Origin: Pseudomonadaceae bacterium
GTDB lineage: Bacteria > Pseudomonadota > Gammaproteobacteria > Pseudomonadales > Pseudomonadaceae
NCBI GenBank assembly: GCA_019745275.1
Contig: JAIETJ010000095.1
Coordinates: 1 to 37,221, forward strand
Reading direction: 5' to 3'
DNA: 37,221 nt
Shown piece after piece: positions 24,737 through 33,671 of this stretch (within the stretch, counting starts at the first letter, position 1; every line of letters begins with the position of its first letter). The position numbers and the translations under genes are program-made. Below the pieces are notes generated by a model. That model was not told the origin of the DNA and did no database searches. It was given only the letters and a program-made list of their open reading frames with translations.

Positions 24737-27715
24737 ATGCTGAACAGCTTTAGCCTCAGCCAGCTGATCCTGATCAGCGCCGGCTACTTATTAATTTTGT
24801 TTGGCGTGGCGTGGATTACCGAGCGCGGCTGGATTTCCCGCTGGGTGATTCGCCATCCACTGACCTACACCCTGTCGCTGGGGGTGTACGCCAGCGCGTG
24901 GGCGTTTTACGGTACCGTGGGGCTGGCTTACCAATACGGCTACGGCTTCCTAGCCATCTATTTGGGTATTTCAGCGGCGTTTTTGCTGGCGCCGGTACTG
25001 CTCTATCCGATTTTACGCATCACCCGCACCTATCAACTGGCCTCGCTGGCCGACCTGTTCGCGTTCCGCTTTCGCAGCACTTGGGCCGGGACCCTAACCA
25101 CCCTGTTTATGTTGATTGGCGTGCTGCCGCTGCTGGCCTTACAGATTCAAGCCATTACCGACTCAATCGGCATCCTCACCCACGAGCCCGTACAAAACCG
25201 CGTAGCCCTGAGCTTTTGCGCACTGATTATTTTATTCACTATCTTATTTGGCTCGCGCCACGTCGCGGCGCGCGGTAAACACCAAGGTTTGGTAATAGCG
25301 ATTGCCTTCGAGTCGCTGGTCAAACTAATCGCCATGGCCTGCATCGGCCTGTATGCGGTGTACGGCGTATTCGGCGGAGTGGGCGAGCTGAGCGACTGGC
25401 TCAGGCAAAACCACGAGACCCTACAAGCGCTAAGCACGCCGCTGGAAGAAGGCCCCTGGCGGACCCTGATTTTAATGTTTTTCGCCTCCGCGATTGTCAT
25501 GCCGCACATGTACCACATGGCGTTTAGCGAAAACCTCAACCCACGCGCGATGATCACCGCCAGCTGGGGCTTCCCACTGTTTTTACTGCTGATTAGCCTA
25601 GCCATACCGCCGATCCTTTGGGCCGGCCTGAAGCTCGGTACGCCAACCAACCCTGAGTACTTCACGCTCGGCCTAGGGATTGCGGTCAACAATGACCTAC
25701 TGACCTTAATCGCTTACATCGGCGGGCTCTCAGCGGCCAGCGGCTTGATCATCGTAATGACCTTGGCGCTGTCAGGCATGGTCCTCAACCATCTGGTGCT
25801 ACCGCTGTACCAACCGCCAGCAGAGCGGGACATTTATCGCTGGTTAAAATGGACCCGGCGCGCCCTGATCGCCACCATCATCATGGCAGCCTTCGGCTTT
25901 TATGCGTTGTTGGGCGCAGAGCAAGACCTGTCCAATCTAGGCATCGCCTCGTTCGTCGCCACCGTACAGTTTTTACCCGGGGTATTGGCGGTACTCTACT
26001 GGCCAACGGCTAACCGCCGCGGTTTCATCGCCGGACTACTGGCGGGTATTGCCGTGTGGCTGGTCAGCACCCTGCTGCCGCTACTGTTTAACCTACAAGA
26101 AATCCATCTACCGCTACTGAACGTGATCTACGTGCTCAGTGACAGCAACTGGCACATCGCCGCCATCGCCTCATTGGCAGCCAACATTCTCGCCTTCAGC
26201 TTGGTGTCGCTGTTTACCGAACCCAGCAGCGAAGAGACCAGCGCCGCCGAAGCCTGTGCGGTAGACAACGTCTCACGGCCACAGCGGCGCGAACTGCTGG
26301 TGCACTCGCCGCAAGATTTTGCCAATCAACTGGCCAAGCCACTCGGCGCCATGGCCGCACAAAAAGAAGTCGAGCAAGCCTTACGCGACCTGCAACTGCC
26401 CTTTGATGAGCGCCGCCCGTACGCCTTGCGCCGCCTGCGCGATCGCCTCGAAGCCAACCTTTCCGGCCTGATGGGGCCAGGGGTGGCGCAAGAAATGGTG
26501 GAAAACTTTTTACCCTATAAATCGGGCAATGAAAGCTATGTCAGCGAAGACATTCACTTTATTGAAAACCGTCTCGAAGACTATCGCTCACGGCTAACCG
26601 GCCTAGCCGCCGAACTGGACACCTTGCGCCGCTACCACCGCCAGACTCTGCAAGAGTTGCCGATGGGGGTTTGCTCGCTGGCCAAGGATCAGGAAATCCT
26701 CATGTGGAACCTGGCCATGGAAGACCTTACGCAAATCGCTGCGCAACAGGTGATCGGCTCGCGCTTAAGCACCTTGGATGAACCTTGGAAGAGCCTACTC
26801 AGTTGCTTCGTCCAAGTGCCCGTGGAGCACCTGCACAAACAACGCGTCGAACTTAACGGCCATATTCGCTGGTTTAACTTGCGCAAAGCGGCCATCAGCG
26901 AGCCGCTGTCACCGGGCAACACCGGCTTGGTGATATTGCTCGAAGACCTCACCGACACCCAATTGCTCGAAGACAAACTGGCTCACTCTGAGCGCTTGGC
27001 CTCTATTGGGCGTTTGGCGGCTGGTGTGGCCCATGAAATTGGCAACCCAATTACCGGCATCGATTGTTTGGCGCAACACCTGCGTTACGATCGTGAAGAC
27101 GACCCCGAACTGATCGAAATCAGCACGCAAATTTTGCAGCAAACCAAGCGGGTATCACGCATCGTGCAGTCGCTGATGAGTTTCGCCCATGCCGGCAACC
27201 ATCAGCACAACGAGGAGGTGGTGTGCTTGGCCGATGTAGCCCAAGAAGCCATCAGCCTGCTAGCACTTAATCGCAACAGCGTTGACGTGCAGTTCTTCAA
27301 CCTCTGCGATCCACAGCATTTGGTCACGGGCGACCCACAACGCTTGGCTCAGGTACTGATAAACCTGTTGTCCAATGCTCGCGATGCGTCCAGCCCAGGC
27401 GGAATTATCCGAGTAAAAACCAACGCATCAGAACAAACCATCGAGCTACTGGTTGAGGATGAAGGCAGTGGTATTCCACAAGCCATTATCGACCGCTTAT
27501 TCGAACCATTCTTCACCACCAAAGATCCCGGGCAAGGCACCGGACTCGGCCTAGCTCTGGTCTATTCGATCGTGGAAGAGCATTATGGCCAGATCAACAT
27601 TGACAGCCCAGCCGACCTCGAGCAGCAACGTGGCACCCGTTTTCGGGTCACTCTGCCCAGGTATATTGATGCGCAATCCGTCACCACCACAGACCGTCGA
27701 GAGAGCTTTATTTAA
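24737..27715 (+). CDS. cbrA: Sensor histidine kinase CbrA with transporter-like sensory domain
   Basis: A 992-residue hybrid sensor. Residues about 5-490 form an SLC5/sodium-solute-symporter domain with some 13 membrane helices, followed by a STAC linker, a PAS domain (about 640-745), a HisKA dimerisation domain with phospho-acceptor His766 in VAHEIGNPITG, and an HATPase_c domain (NLLSNARDASS, EDEGSGIP, FFTTKDPGQGTGLGL). CbrA phosphorylates CbrB and balances carbon and nitrogen use; histidine transport by the symporter part has been reported in P. putida/fluorescens. All kinase boxes are intact. Only a weak ribosome binding site precedes the ATG. It overlaps cbrB by one base. Confidence 0.97.
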   Translation: MLNSFSLSQLILISAGYLLILFGVAWITERGWISRWVIRHPLTYTLSLGVYASAWAFYGTVGLAYQYGYGFLAIYLGISAAFLLAPVLLYPILRITRTYQLASLADLFAFRFRSTWAGTLTTLFMLIGVLPLLALQIQAITDSIGILTHEPVQNRVALSFCALIILFTILFGSRHVAARGKHQGLVIAIAFESLVKLIAMACIGLYAVYGVFGGVGELSDWLRQNHETLQALSTPLEEGPWRTLILMFFASAIVMPHMYHMAFSENLNPRAMITASWGFPLFLLLISLAIPPILWAGLKLGTPTNPEYFTLGLGIAVNNDLLTLIAYIGGLSAASGLIIVMTLALSGMVLNHLVLPLYQPPAERDIYRWLKWTRRALIATIIMAAFGFYALLGAEQDLSNLGIASFVATVQFLPGVLAVLYWPTANRRGFIAGLLAGIAVWLVSTLLPLLFNLQEIHLPLLNVIYVLSDSNWHIAAIASLAANILAFSLVSLFTEPSSEETSAAEACAVDNVSRPQRRELLVHSPQDFANQLAKPLGAMAAQKEVEQALRDLQLPFDERRPYALRRLRDRLEANLSGLMGPGVAQEMVENFLPYKSGNESYVSEDIHFIENRLEDYRSRLTGLAAELDTLRRYHRQTLQELPMGVCSLAKDQEILMWNLAMEDLTQIAAQQVIGSRLSTLDEPWKSLLSCFVQVPVEHLHKQRVELNGHIRWFNLRKAAISEPLSPGNTGLVILLEDLTDTQLLEDKLAHSERLASIGRLAAGVAHEIGNPITGIDCLAQHLRYDREDDPELIEISTQILQQTKRVSRIVQSLMSFAHAGNHQHNEEVVCLADVAQEAISLLALNRNSVDVQFFNLCDPQHLVTGDPQRLAQVLINLLSNARDASSPGGIIRVKTNASEQTIELLVEDEGSGIPQAIIDRLFEPFFTTKDPGQGTGLGLALVYSIVEEHYGQINIDSPADLEQQRGTRFRVTLPRYIDAQSVTTTDRRESFI

Positions 27716-29160
27716 TGCCGCACATTCTCATCGTCGAAGACGAAACCATCATCCGCTCAGCCCTACGCCGGCTGTTTGAGCGCAATCAATATCAGGTCAG
27801 CGAAGCCGGCTCCGTGCAAGAGGCACAAGAACGCTTCAGCGTTGCCAGCTTTGACCTGATCGTTAGCGACCTGCGCTTGCCCGGCGCACCCGGCACCGAA
27901 ATGATCAAACTGGCGCAAGGCGCGCCCGTATTGATCATGACCAGCTATGCCAGCCTGCGCTCAGCCGTAGACTCGATGAAGATGGGTGCGATTGATTACA
28001 TCGCCAAACCCTTCGACCACGACGAGATGCTGCAAACCGTGGCGCGTATTTTGCGCGATCGCCAAGACGGCAAAAACACCGCCAGCGAGCGCAACTCAGC
28101 ACCTATCAACCCGCGCAGCAGCAGCGACAAAGCAACCCCGGCAAGCGACAACGAAATCGGCATTATTGGCTCCTGCGCACCGATGCAGGACCTTTACAGC
28201 AAGATCCGCCGGGTTGCGCCAACCGACTCCACAGTGCTGATTCAAGGTGAGTCCGGCACCGGCAAAGAACTGGTCGCACGCGCCCTGCACAATTTATCGC
28301 GACGCGCCAAAGCACCGATGATTTCGGTCAACTGCGCGGCCATCCCCGAGTCATTGATTGAGTCGGAGTTGTTCGGCCATGAAAAAGGCGCCTTTACCGG
28401 CGCCAATGCCGGCCGCGCAGGCTTAGTTGAAGCGGCCGATGGCGGTAGCTTATTTCTCGATGAAATTGGCGAGCTGCCACTGGAAGCACAGGCGCGCTTA
28501 TTGCGCGTTCTGCAAGAAGGTGAAATACGCCGGGTCGGCTCGGTGCAATCGCAAAAAGTCGATGTGCGCCTGATCGCCGCCACCCACCGCGACTTAAAAA
28601 CCTTGGCCAAGATTGGCCAATTTCGCGAAGACCTGTATTACCGCCTGCATGTAATTGCCCTCAAACTGCCCTCGCTGCGCGAGCGCGGCAGTGACGTCAA
28701 CGAAATTGCCGAAGTATTTCTCGCCCGCCAAAGCGCCAAGATGGGCCGTACCGACCTCAGTTTCAGCTATGAGGCCGAGCAAGCTATCAGCCATTACACG
28801 TGGCCGGGCAACGTTCGCGAATTAGAAAACGCGATTGAACGCGCGGTGATTCTCTGTGAAGGCACAGAAATCTCAGTGGAGTTGCTCGGTATCGACATCG
28901 AGCTAGACGACATTGAAGACGACGATTTCATTGGCATGTTGCCGCCACAAGGTGCCAACAGCACAAGTAGCAGTGAGCCCACCGAAGACCTGTCGCTGGA
29001 AGACTATTTCCAGCACTTCGTGCTTGAGCATCAAGACCACATGACCGAGACCGAACTCGCCCGCAAACTGGGCATTAGCCGCAAGTGCCTGTGGGAACGC
29101 CGTCAGCGCTTGGGCATCCCACGGCGCAAAGCCGGCGCGGTGAGCAGCACCGAGCAGTAA
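27715..29160 (+). CDS. cbrB: Sigma-54-dependent response regulator CbrB
   Basis: A 481-residue NtrC-family activator. Receiver domain residues 1-115 with phospho-acceptor Asp52 (VSDLRLPG) and Lys in IAKPFD; a low-complexity Ser/Ala linker; AAA+ domain with Walker A GESGTGKE from residue 178 and the sigma-54-contacting GAFTGA loop from 225; C-terminal Fis-type helix-turn-helix (TETELARKLGISRKCLWERR). It drives catabolic genes and, above all, crcZ. The ATG overlaps the cbrA stop (TAATG). A loop of acidic residues (IELDDIEDDDF) separates the AAA+ and DNA-binding parts. Confidence 0.98.
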   Translation: MPHILIVEDETIIRSALRRLFERNQYQVSEAGSVQEAQERFSVASFDLIVSDLRLPGAPGTEMIKLAQGAPVLIMTSYASLRSAVDSMKMGAIDYIAKPFDHDEMLQTVARILRDRQDGKNTASERNSAPINPRSSSDKATPASDNEIGIIGSCAPMQDLYSKIRRVAPTDSTVLIQGESGTGKELVARALHNLSRRAKAPMISVNCAAIPESLIESELFGHEKGAFTGANAGRAGLVEAADGGSLFLDEIGELPLEAQARLLRVLQEGEIRRVGSVQSQKVDVRLIAATHRDLKTLAKIGQFREDLYYRLHVIALKLPSLRERGSDVNEIAEVFLARQSAKMGRTDLSFSYEAEQAISHYTWPGNVRELENAIERAVILCEGTEISVELLGIDIELDDIEDDDFIGMLPPQGANSTSSSEPTEDLSLEDYFQHFVLEHQDHMTETELARKLGISRKCLWERRQRLGIPRRKAGAVSSTEQ

Positions 29161-29200
29161 CACCGAGCATCGGGGACACGCCAGTAGCGGTAGCGCTCAA

Positions 29201-29253
29201 GGTAACGTTACCCAAGTCACAAGCAGTAACAAAAGCCGGGGCCTTGCGTAACA
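29201..29253 (+). promoter_or_regulatory. GTAAC repeats, probable CbrB binding sites upstream of crcZ
   Basis: The palindrome GGTAACGTTACC (29201-29212) is followed by GTAACA at 29226-29231 and again at 29248-29253; one more GTAACA overlaps the cbrB stop codon (29157-29162). GTTACC and the first GTAACA are 13 bases apart. TGTTAC/GTAACA half-sites are what I recall for CbrB in P. putida. They lie about 100-155 bases before the crcZ start, a normal distance for an NtrC-type activator. Two of them flank or lie in the cbrB terminator hairpin. Confidence 0.6.
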
Positions 29254-29269
29254 AGACCCCGGCTTTTTT
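29232..29269 (+). terminator. Terminator after cbrB
   Basis: An AAAGCCGGGG arm pairs with CCCCGGCTTT around a loop of about 16 bases containing one GTAACA, and six T end the structure. It isolates crcZ from cbrAB read-through. Confidence 0.85.
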
Positions 29270-29328
29270 CTGCCTTAAATTTACCCGGCATACTTCTAAG
29301 TTATTGATTTTAAAGGATTTGCAAAAGC

Positions 29329-29344
29329 TGGCACGGCTCCTGCT
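29329..29344 (+). promoter_or_regulatory. Sigma-54 promoter of crcZ
   Basis: TGGCACGGCTCCTGCT matches the -24/-12 consensus TGGCAC-N5-TTGCW at all but one key base (CTGC for TTGC), with the exact GG-to-GC spacing. A start about 12 bases after the GC falls at 29353-29356. Confidence 0.85.
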
Positions 29345-29354
29345 ATATCTCCAG

Positions 29355-29750
29355 TACAACAACAATAAAAACCAGCAAAAACCATAATAAAAACAAGACG
29401 TATCGACTGCAGCACAACAAAAACAATAACGCGCAGGCGCAGTAAACTGATTCTTTTGGAACATGGGTTGACGATACAAGTACTTGCGGGGCTTGCCCCA
29501 CAGCCAGGCTGAGAATAACAAAACTGCTTAAAGCAGCGCCGGAACTGGTTGGATCAAACGAGGTGAAATCATCTCGACGAGCAAGGCAAAGTCAGCATCC
29601 AAAGTAATCCGTTTCTTTTTTACTCCTTACTTAGGAGTTTTCCTAGACACCCAAGGGTGCGGGAATGGGGCGACTAACAAGAACAACAAGCCCGTCAATA
29701 ATAATAAAAACACAGCACGCATCTATTTATGAGGGAGCTTCGGCTCCCTC
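29355..29750 (+). ncRNA. crcZ: CrcZ small RNA, Hfq/Crc-titrating regulator of catabolite repression
   Basis: An RNA of about 396 bases between cbrB and pcnB, close to the 407 reported for P. aeruginosa CrcZ. It carries several A-rich Hfq/Crc target motifs: at about 29357-29378, 29413-29428, 29513-29523, 29674-29688 and 29695-29711 (AATAATAATAAAAAC is typical). An internal stem (ACTCCT 29622-29627 / AGGAGT 29633-29638, followed by TTTT) and a terminal stem GAGGGAGC-TTCG-GCTCCCTC (29731-29750) are visible. CrcZ sequesters Hfq with Crc when poor carbon sources are used. The sigma-54 promoter and GTAAC repeats tie it to CbrB. The exact ends are inferred. Protein frames inside have no family features. 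Confidence 0.9.
29731..29750 (+). terminator. 3' hairpin of crcZ
   Basis: A perfect 8-bp stem closed by the stable TTCG tetraloop. The next bases are AGTAGCTTCCTC, so the usual T-run is missing and the 3' end may form by processing or be leaky. Confidence 0.65.
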
Positions 29751-29810
29751 AGTAGCTTCCTCTGCTCGCCAAGCCGCGCAACACGCTTACTACACCATCT
29801 CCCCAGCCAA

Positions 29811-29819
29811 TGCTAGAAT
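29811..29819 (+). promoter_or_regulatory. Extended -10 promoter for pcnB
   Basis: TGCTAGAAT is an extended -10 element (TGn plus TAGAAT). There is no convincing -35, as is usual for such promoters. Transcription would start near 29826, about 68 bases before the chosen pcnB start. Confidence 0.5.
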
Positions 29820-29893
29820 CGGTGCCTATCTTGGGGCCATAGCTGATTTTGGCCGCTATCCTGTCAAAATCGCCCCATCGAATAGTGATGTCC

Positions 29894-31300
29894 ATGCTGA
29901 AGAAGTTTTTACAAAAACTCGGTTCCCCCTTGCGTCGCAAGCCGCTTAAGCGCAGCACGCCTATGGTGTTGAACAACAATCAACACCCACTGCGGCGCGC
30001 CGACCTTAGCCGCTATGCGGTTAGCGTGGTTGATCGCCTGCAGCAAGCTGGTTACCAAGCCTATTTGGTCGGCGGCTGCGTGCGCGACCTGCTGCTGAAT
30101 GTAAACCCCAAAGACTTTGACGTCGCCACCAGCGCCACGCCTGAGCAAGTGCGCGCCGAGTTTCGTAACGCACGGGTAATTGGTCGCCGCTTCAAACTGG
30201 TGCATGTGCATTTTGGCCGCGAGATCATCGAAGTGGCGACCTTCCGCGCCAACCACGCCATCTGCGATGACGATGACGACCACGACAGCAACCAATCTTC
30301 GCACCATGAAAGCGGTCGGATTCTGCGTGACAACGTCTACGGCACTTTGGAGGACGACGCTCAGCGCCGCGACTTCACCATTAACGCCCTGTACCTAGAT
30401 GCCAGTTGCGAACGCATTCTCGACTACGCCAACGGCGTGCACGACATTCAAAACCGCCTAGTTCGCCTGATTGGTGACCCGCAGCAGCGCTACAAAGAAG
30501 ACCCTGTGCGGATGCTGCGCGCGGTTCGTTTTGCCGCCAAACTCGACTTTGAAATTGAAGCGCACAGCGCCGCCCCCATCGCTCAGTTAGCCCCGCTACT
30601 GCGCGAGATTCCCTCGGCACGCCTGTTTGACGAAGTACTCAAGCTATTTTTGGCCGGACAAGCCGAGCGCACCTTCGAATTACTGGTGCAATACGAACTG
30701 CTCGCGCCGCTATTCCCGGCCACTGCCCGGGCGCTGAAGCGCGATAGCGAATACGCCGGCGAGCTGATTCGTTTGGCGCTAGCCAGCACCGACCTGCGCA
30801 TTAAGCAGGGCAAGACCGTAACACCAGCCTTCCTGTTTGCCGCCATGCTCTGGCCAGCACTACCGGCTCGGGTGATCGAACTCCAGAACGGCGGCATGCC
30901 ACCGATCCCGGCCATGCACGAAGCCGCGCACCAGCTGATAGCCGAGCAATGCCAACGCATTGCCATCCCGAAGCGCTTCAGCATCCCGATTCGCGAGATT
31001 TGGGACATGCAAGAGCGTCTACCGCGCCGCCAAGGCAAGCGCGCCGACCTGTTGCTGGAGAACCCACGTTTTCGCGCTGGCTACGACTTCCTGCTGCTGC
31101 GTGAAGATGCCGGCGAAGAAACCGGCGGCCTAGGCGACTGGTGGACTGACTATCAAGACTGCAACGACAGCGAGCGGCGCAGCATGATCCGCAATCTGGC
31201 CAGCAAGGCCGAAGACGGCAGTCCACCGGCGCGCAAAAAGCGCCGGGGCGGCAATCGCAAACGCCGCGGCCCTGGCGCCGAGGCGCCATCCGGCGAATGA
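29894..31300 (+). CDS. pcnB: Poly(A) polymerase I
   Basis: A 468-residue class II nucleotidyltransferase that adds 3' poly(A) tails and so directs RNAs to decay. The catalytic motif is LVGGCVRDLL followed by KDFDVATSA, with the two metal-binding Asp residues, and RRDFTINAL with RLVRLIGDP follows. There is a run of acidic residues with His (CDDDDDHDSN) in the head loop, and a basic C-terminal tail (KKRRGGNRKRR) for RNA binding. Start is uncertain: MLKKF at 29894 is chosen from memory of family N-termini, but ATG at 29888 and GTG at 29885 are in frame and none has a good ribosome binding site. The stop overlaps folK (ATGA). Confidence 0.93.
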   Translation: MLKKFLQKLGSPLRRKPLKRSTPMVLNNNQHPLRRADLSRYAVSVVDRLQQAGYQAYLVGGCVRDLLLNVNPKDFDVATSATPEQVRAEFRNARVIGRRFKLVHVHFGREIIEVATFRANHAICDDDDDHDSNQSSHHESGRILRDNVYGTLEDDAQRRDFTINALYLDASCERILDYANGVHDIQNRLVRLIGDPQQRYKEDPVRMLRAVRFAAKLDFEIEAHSAAPIAQLAPLLREIPSARLFDEVLKLFLAGQAERTFELLVQYELLAPLFPATARALKRDSEYAGELIRLALASTDLRIKQGKTVTPAFLFAAMLWPALPARVIELQNGGMPPIPAMHEAAHQLIAEQCQRIAIPKRFSIPIREIWDMQERLPRRQGKRADLLLENPRFRAGYDFLLLREDAGEETGGLGDWWTDYQDCNDSERRSMIRNLASKAEDGSPPARKKRRGGNRKRRGPGAEAPSGE

Positions 31301-31836
31301 GCGAAGTCGTTTACATCGGCTTAGGCAGTAATCTCGCCGAGCCGCAGGCGCAATTGCGTGAGGCGCTGCTTGCCCTCGCGCAACTGGCCGAGACGAAACT
31401 GCTAGCGGTCTCCTCGCTGTACCTAAGCGATCCTCTTGGCCCTAGCGATCAACCGCGCTACGTTAACGCGGTGGCGCAACTTGAGTGCGCACTCGAACCC
31501 TTGCTGTTGCTCGACGCCTTACAGCAGATCGAGCAACAACAAGGCCGCGTGCGCAAAGACCAGCGCTGGGGGCCACGCACCCTGGATCTGGATATTTTGC
31601 TGTTCGGCCAGCGCCTAATCGACCAGCCGCGCCTGCAAGTACCGCACTATCATCTACACGCGCGAGCCTTTGTGCTCTACCCCTTGGCCGAGCTTGCCGG
31701 CGCATTGTTACTGCCCGACGGCCGCCAACTCGATGACTTATTGCGGGGCTGCCCGTTTAGCGGTCTTGAGCGCTTGCCGGCGGATTCCGGGGCAATGACC
31801 GGCGAATTGACGGTAACGCCAGTAACAACTCGGTAA
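31297..31836 (+). CDS. folK: 2-amino-4-hydroxy-6-hydroxymethyldihydropteridine pyrophosphokinase
   Basis: A 179-residue cytoplasmic enzyme that transfers pyrophosphate from ATP to the pterin precursor of folate. Signatures are YIGLGSNLAEP at the N-terminus, the aromatic-pocket region SSLYLSDPLGPSDQPRYVNAV, and GPRTLDLDILLFG with the two Mg-binding Asp residues. Its start overlaps the pcnB stop by four bases, so it is translationally coupled to pcnB, the order seen in other Pseudomonas. The tail after about 160 is a little longer than in E. coli FolK. Confidence 0.95.
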   Translation: MSEVVYIGLGSNLAEPQAQLREALLALAQLAETKLLAVSSLYLSDPLGPSDQPRYVNAVAQLECALEPLLLLDALQQIEQQQGRVRKDQRWGPRTLDLDILLFGQRLIDQPRLQVPHYHLHARAFVLYPLAELAGALLLPDGRQLDDLLRGCPFSGLERLPADSGAMTGELTVTPVTTR

Positions 31837-31918
31837 CACCTGCAATTGACTTCCCGGCGCGCCATCAGGACTATAGGCGTCCCGTTGCCCTGCGCCCGCG
31901 CAGAAGAGGACGCTTTCC

Positions 31919-32719
31919 ATGCCTGACGTTACCCTGACCACCCTGCAAAGCCTCAAGCAGAGCGGTGAGAAAATTGCCATGCTGACCTGCTATGACGCCA
32001 CCTTTGCCCACGCCGCCAGCCAAGCTGGGGTTGACGTGTTACTGGTAGGCGACTCCCTTGGCATGGTTCTGCAGGGCCATGACAGCACCCTGCCCGTGAC
32101 CGTGGCCGATATGGCCTACCACGTTGCCAGCGTTAAGCGCGGCAATCAGGGTGCGCTGATTTTGGTCGACCTACCTTTTATGGCCTACGCCACCACTGAG
32201 CAAACCTTACATAACTGCGCCACGCTGATGCAGGCCGGCGCGCACATGGTCAAACTGGAAGGCGCCGGCTGGTTGGCCGAACCTATTCGACTGTTGGCTG
32301 AGCGCGGTATTCCTGCCTGCGCGCACCTAGGGCTAACACCCCAAGCGGTGAACATTCTCGGCGGCTATAAAGTCCAAGGTAGGCAAGATAGCCAAGCCCG
32401 GCAGATGCGCGCCGACGCTATCGCCCTTGAGCAAGCCGGCGCCTGCATGTTGTTACTGGAGTGCGTGCCGAGCAGCTTGGCCGAGGAAATTAGCCAAGCG
32501 GTAAAAATCCCGGTCATCGGCATCGGCGCAGGCAGTGCCACCGACGGCCAAGTATTGGTTCTGCACGACATGCTCGGGCTAGCCCTGAGCGGCCGCAGCC
32601 CCAAGTTCGTGAAAAACTTTATGGCCGGCCAAGACTCCATCGCGGCCGCGTTGAGCGCCTATGTGCAAGCCGTCAAAGCCGTCACCTTCCCTGCCGCTGA
32701 ACACAGCTTTTCGGCATAA
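31919..32719 (+). CDS. panB: 3-methyl-2-oxobutanoate hydroxymethyltransferase
   Basis: A 266-residue TIM-barrel enzyme that moves a one-carbon unit from methylenetetrahydrofolate to ketoisovalerate to give ketopantoate, first step of pantothenate synthesis. Motifs: [28 protein letters not shown] (Mg ligands), [12 protein letters not shown], and [18 protein letters not shown]. Ketoisovalerate is also the product of the valine pathway encoded at the left of this window. AGAGGA lies about 8 bases before the ATG. Upstream TTGACT (31846-31851) with CTATAG near 31871 could be a promoter, though the spacing is not ideal. Confidence 0.96.
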   Translation: MPDVTLTTLQSLKQSGEKIAMLTCYDATFAHAASQAGVDVLLVGDSLGMVLQGHDSTLPVTVADMAYHVASVKRGNQGALILVDLPFMAYATTEQTLHNCATLMQAGAHMVKLEGAGWLAEPIRLLAERGIPACAHLGLTPQAVNILGGYKVQGRQDSQARQMRADAIALEQAGACMLLLECVPSSLAEEISQAVKIPVIGIGAGSATDGQVLVLHDMLGLALSGRSPKFVKNFMAGQDSIAAALSAYVQAVKAVTFPAAEHSFSA

Positions 32720-32734
32720 ACACGGAATGCATCA

Positions 32735-33595
32735 ATGAACATAGTAAAAACGGTGCGCGAGTTGCGCGCCGCCGTGGCCCACGCTCGCAGCGAAGACAAG
32801 CGTATTGGTTTCGTGCCAACCATGGGCAACCTGCATGACGGTCACGCCGCGCTGGTTGAGAAAGCCAGCCAGCGGGTGGACTTTGTAGTTGCCAGTATCT
32901 TTGTTAATCCGCTGCAATTTGGCCCCAAAGAAGACTTGGCCAGTTATCCGCGCACCCTTGAGGCGGATAAAGAGCGCCTGCTGCAAGCCGGTTGCAACCT
33001 GTTGTTCGCCCCCTCGGTTGAGGAGATGTATCCGCACGGCTTGGCCGGGCAAACCCTAGTGAGCGTATCGGGGGTTTCCGAAGGCCTGTGCGGCGCCAGC
33101 CGGCCCGGGCACTTTGACGGTGTGGCGACGGTGGTGTGCAAGCTGTTCAATATGGTCCAGCCTGACTTGGCCATTTTCGGCCAAAAAGACTTTCAGCAGC
33201 TGGCAGTAATCCGCACCTTGGTCAGCGATTTGAACATGCCGATTCAGATTATCGGTGAGCCAACGGTACGCGCGACTGACGGTCTGGCGCTGTCCTCGCG
33301 CAATGGCTATCTGGATGCGGTCCAACGCAGCGCAGCACCAGCCATCTATCGCACCCTCAGCGACATGGTTAACGCCATTCAGGCGGGCGCAGCGGATTAC
33401 AGCAAACTGATCACCGCAGGCCTTGCGGCACTCCAAGCCGCCGGCTTTCGCCCTGACTATCTGGAAATTCGCCAAGCTGACACGCTGAAAGCCGCGACTG
33501 CGGAAGATCAGCAATTAGTGATACTGGTGGCAGCCTTTGTAGGCAGCACCCGCCTGATAGATAACATTGCTTTTACCCGCACGCTGTCCGCCTGA
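32735..33595 (+). CDS. panC: Pantothenate synthetase (pantoate--beta-alanine ligase)
   Basis: A 286-residue ATP-dependent ligase that joins pantoate to beta-alanine. Class I nucleotidyltransferase motifs: [14 protein letters not shown] (HIGH equivalent), [27 protein letters not shown] and [10 protein letters not shown] (KMSKS equivalent). It follows panB by 15 bases in the same operon. Aspartate decarboxylase panD, which lies next in P. aeruginosa, is absent here: only 76 bases separate panC and pgi. Confidence 0.96.
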   Translation: MNIVKTVRELRAAVAHARSEDKRIGFVPTMGNLHDGHAALVEKASQRVDFVVASIFVNPLQFGPKEDLASYPRTLEADKERLLQAGCNLLFAPSVEEMYPHGLAGQTLVSVSGVSEGLCGASRPGHFDGVATVVCKLFNMVQPDLAIFGQKDFQQLAVIRTLVSDLNMPIQIIGEPTVRATDGLALSSRNGYLDAVQRSAAPAIYRTLSDMVNAIQAGAADYSKLITAGLAALQAAGFRPDYLEIRQADTLKAATAEDQQLVILVAAFVGSTRLIDNIAFTRTLSA

Positions 33596-33671
33596 GGTTC
33601 AAGCACTCAGCGTGTTCACCCAGTATATTTAATCGTTAAAGACTGCATCTCAATCAAGGAAGTCGGCAACC

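Noticed and set aside
29075..29521. Protein frames through the cbrB-pcnB gap
   Set aside because: They overlap the CrcZ RNA and its control region and show no protein features.
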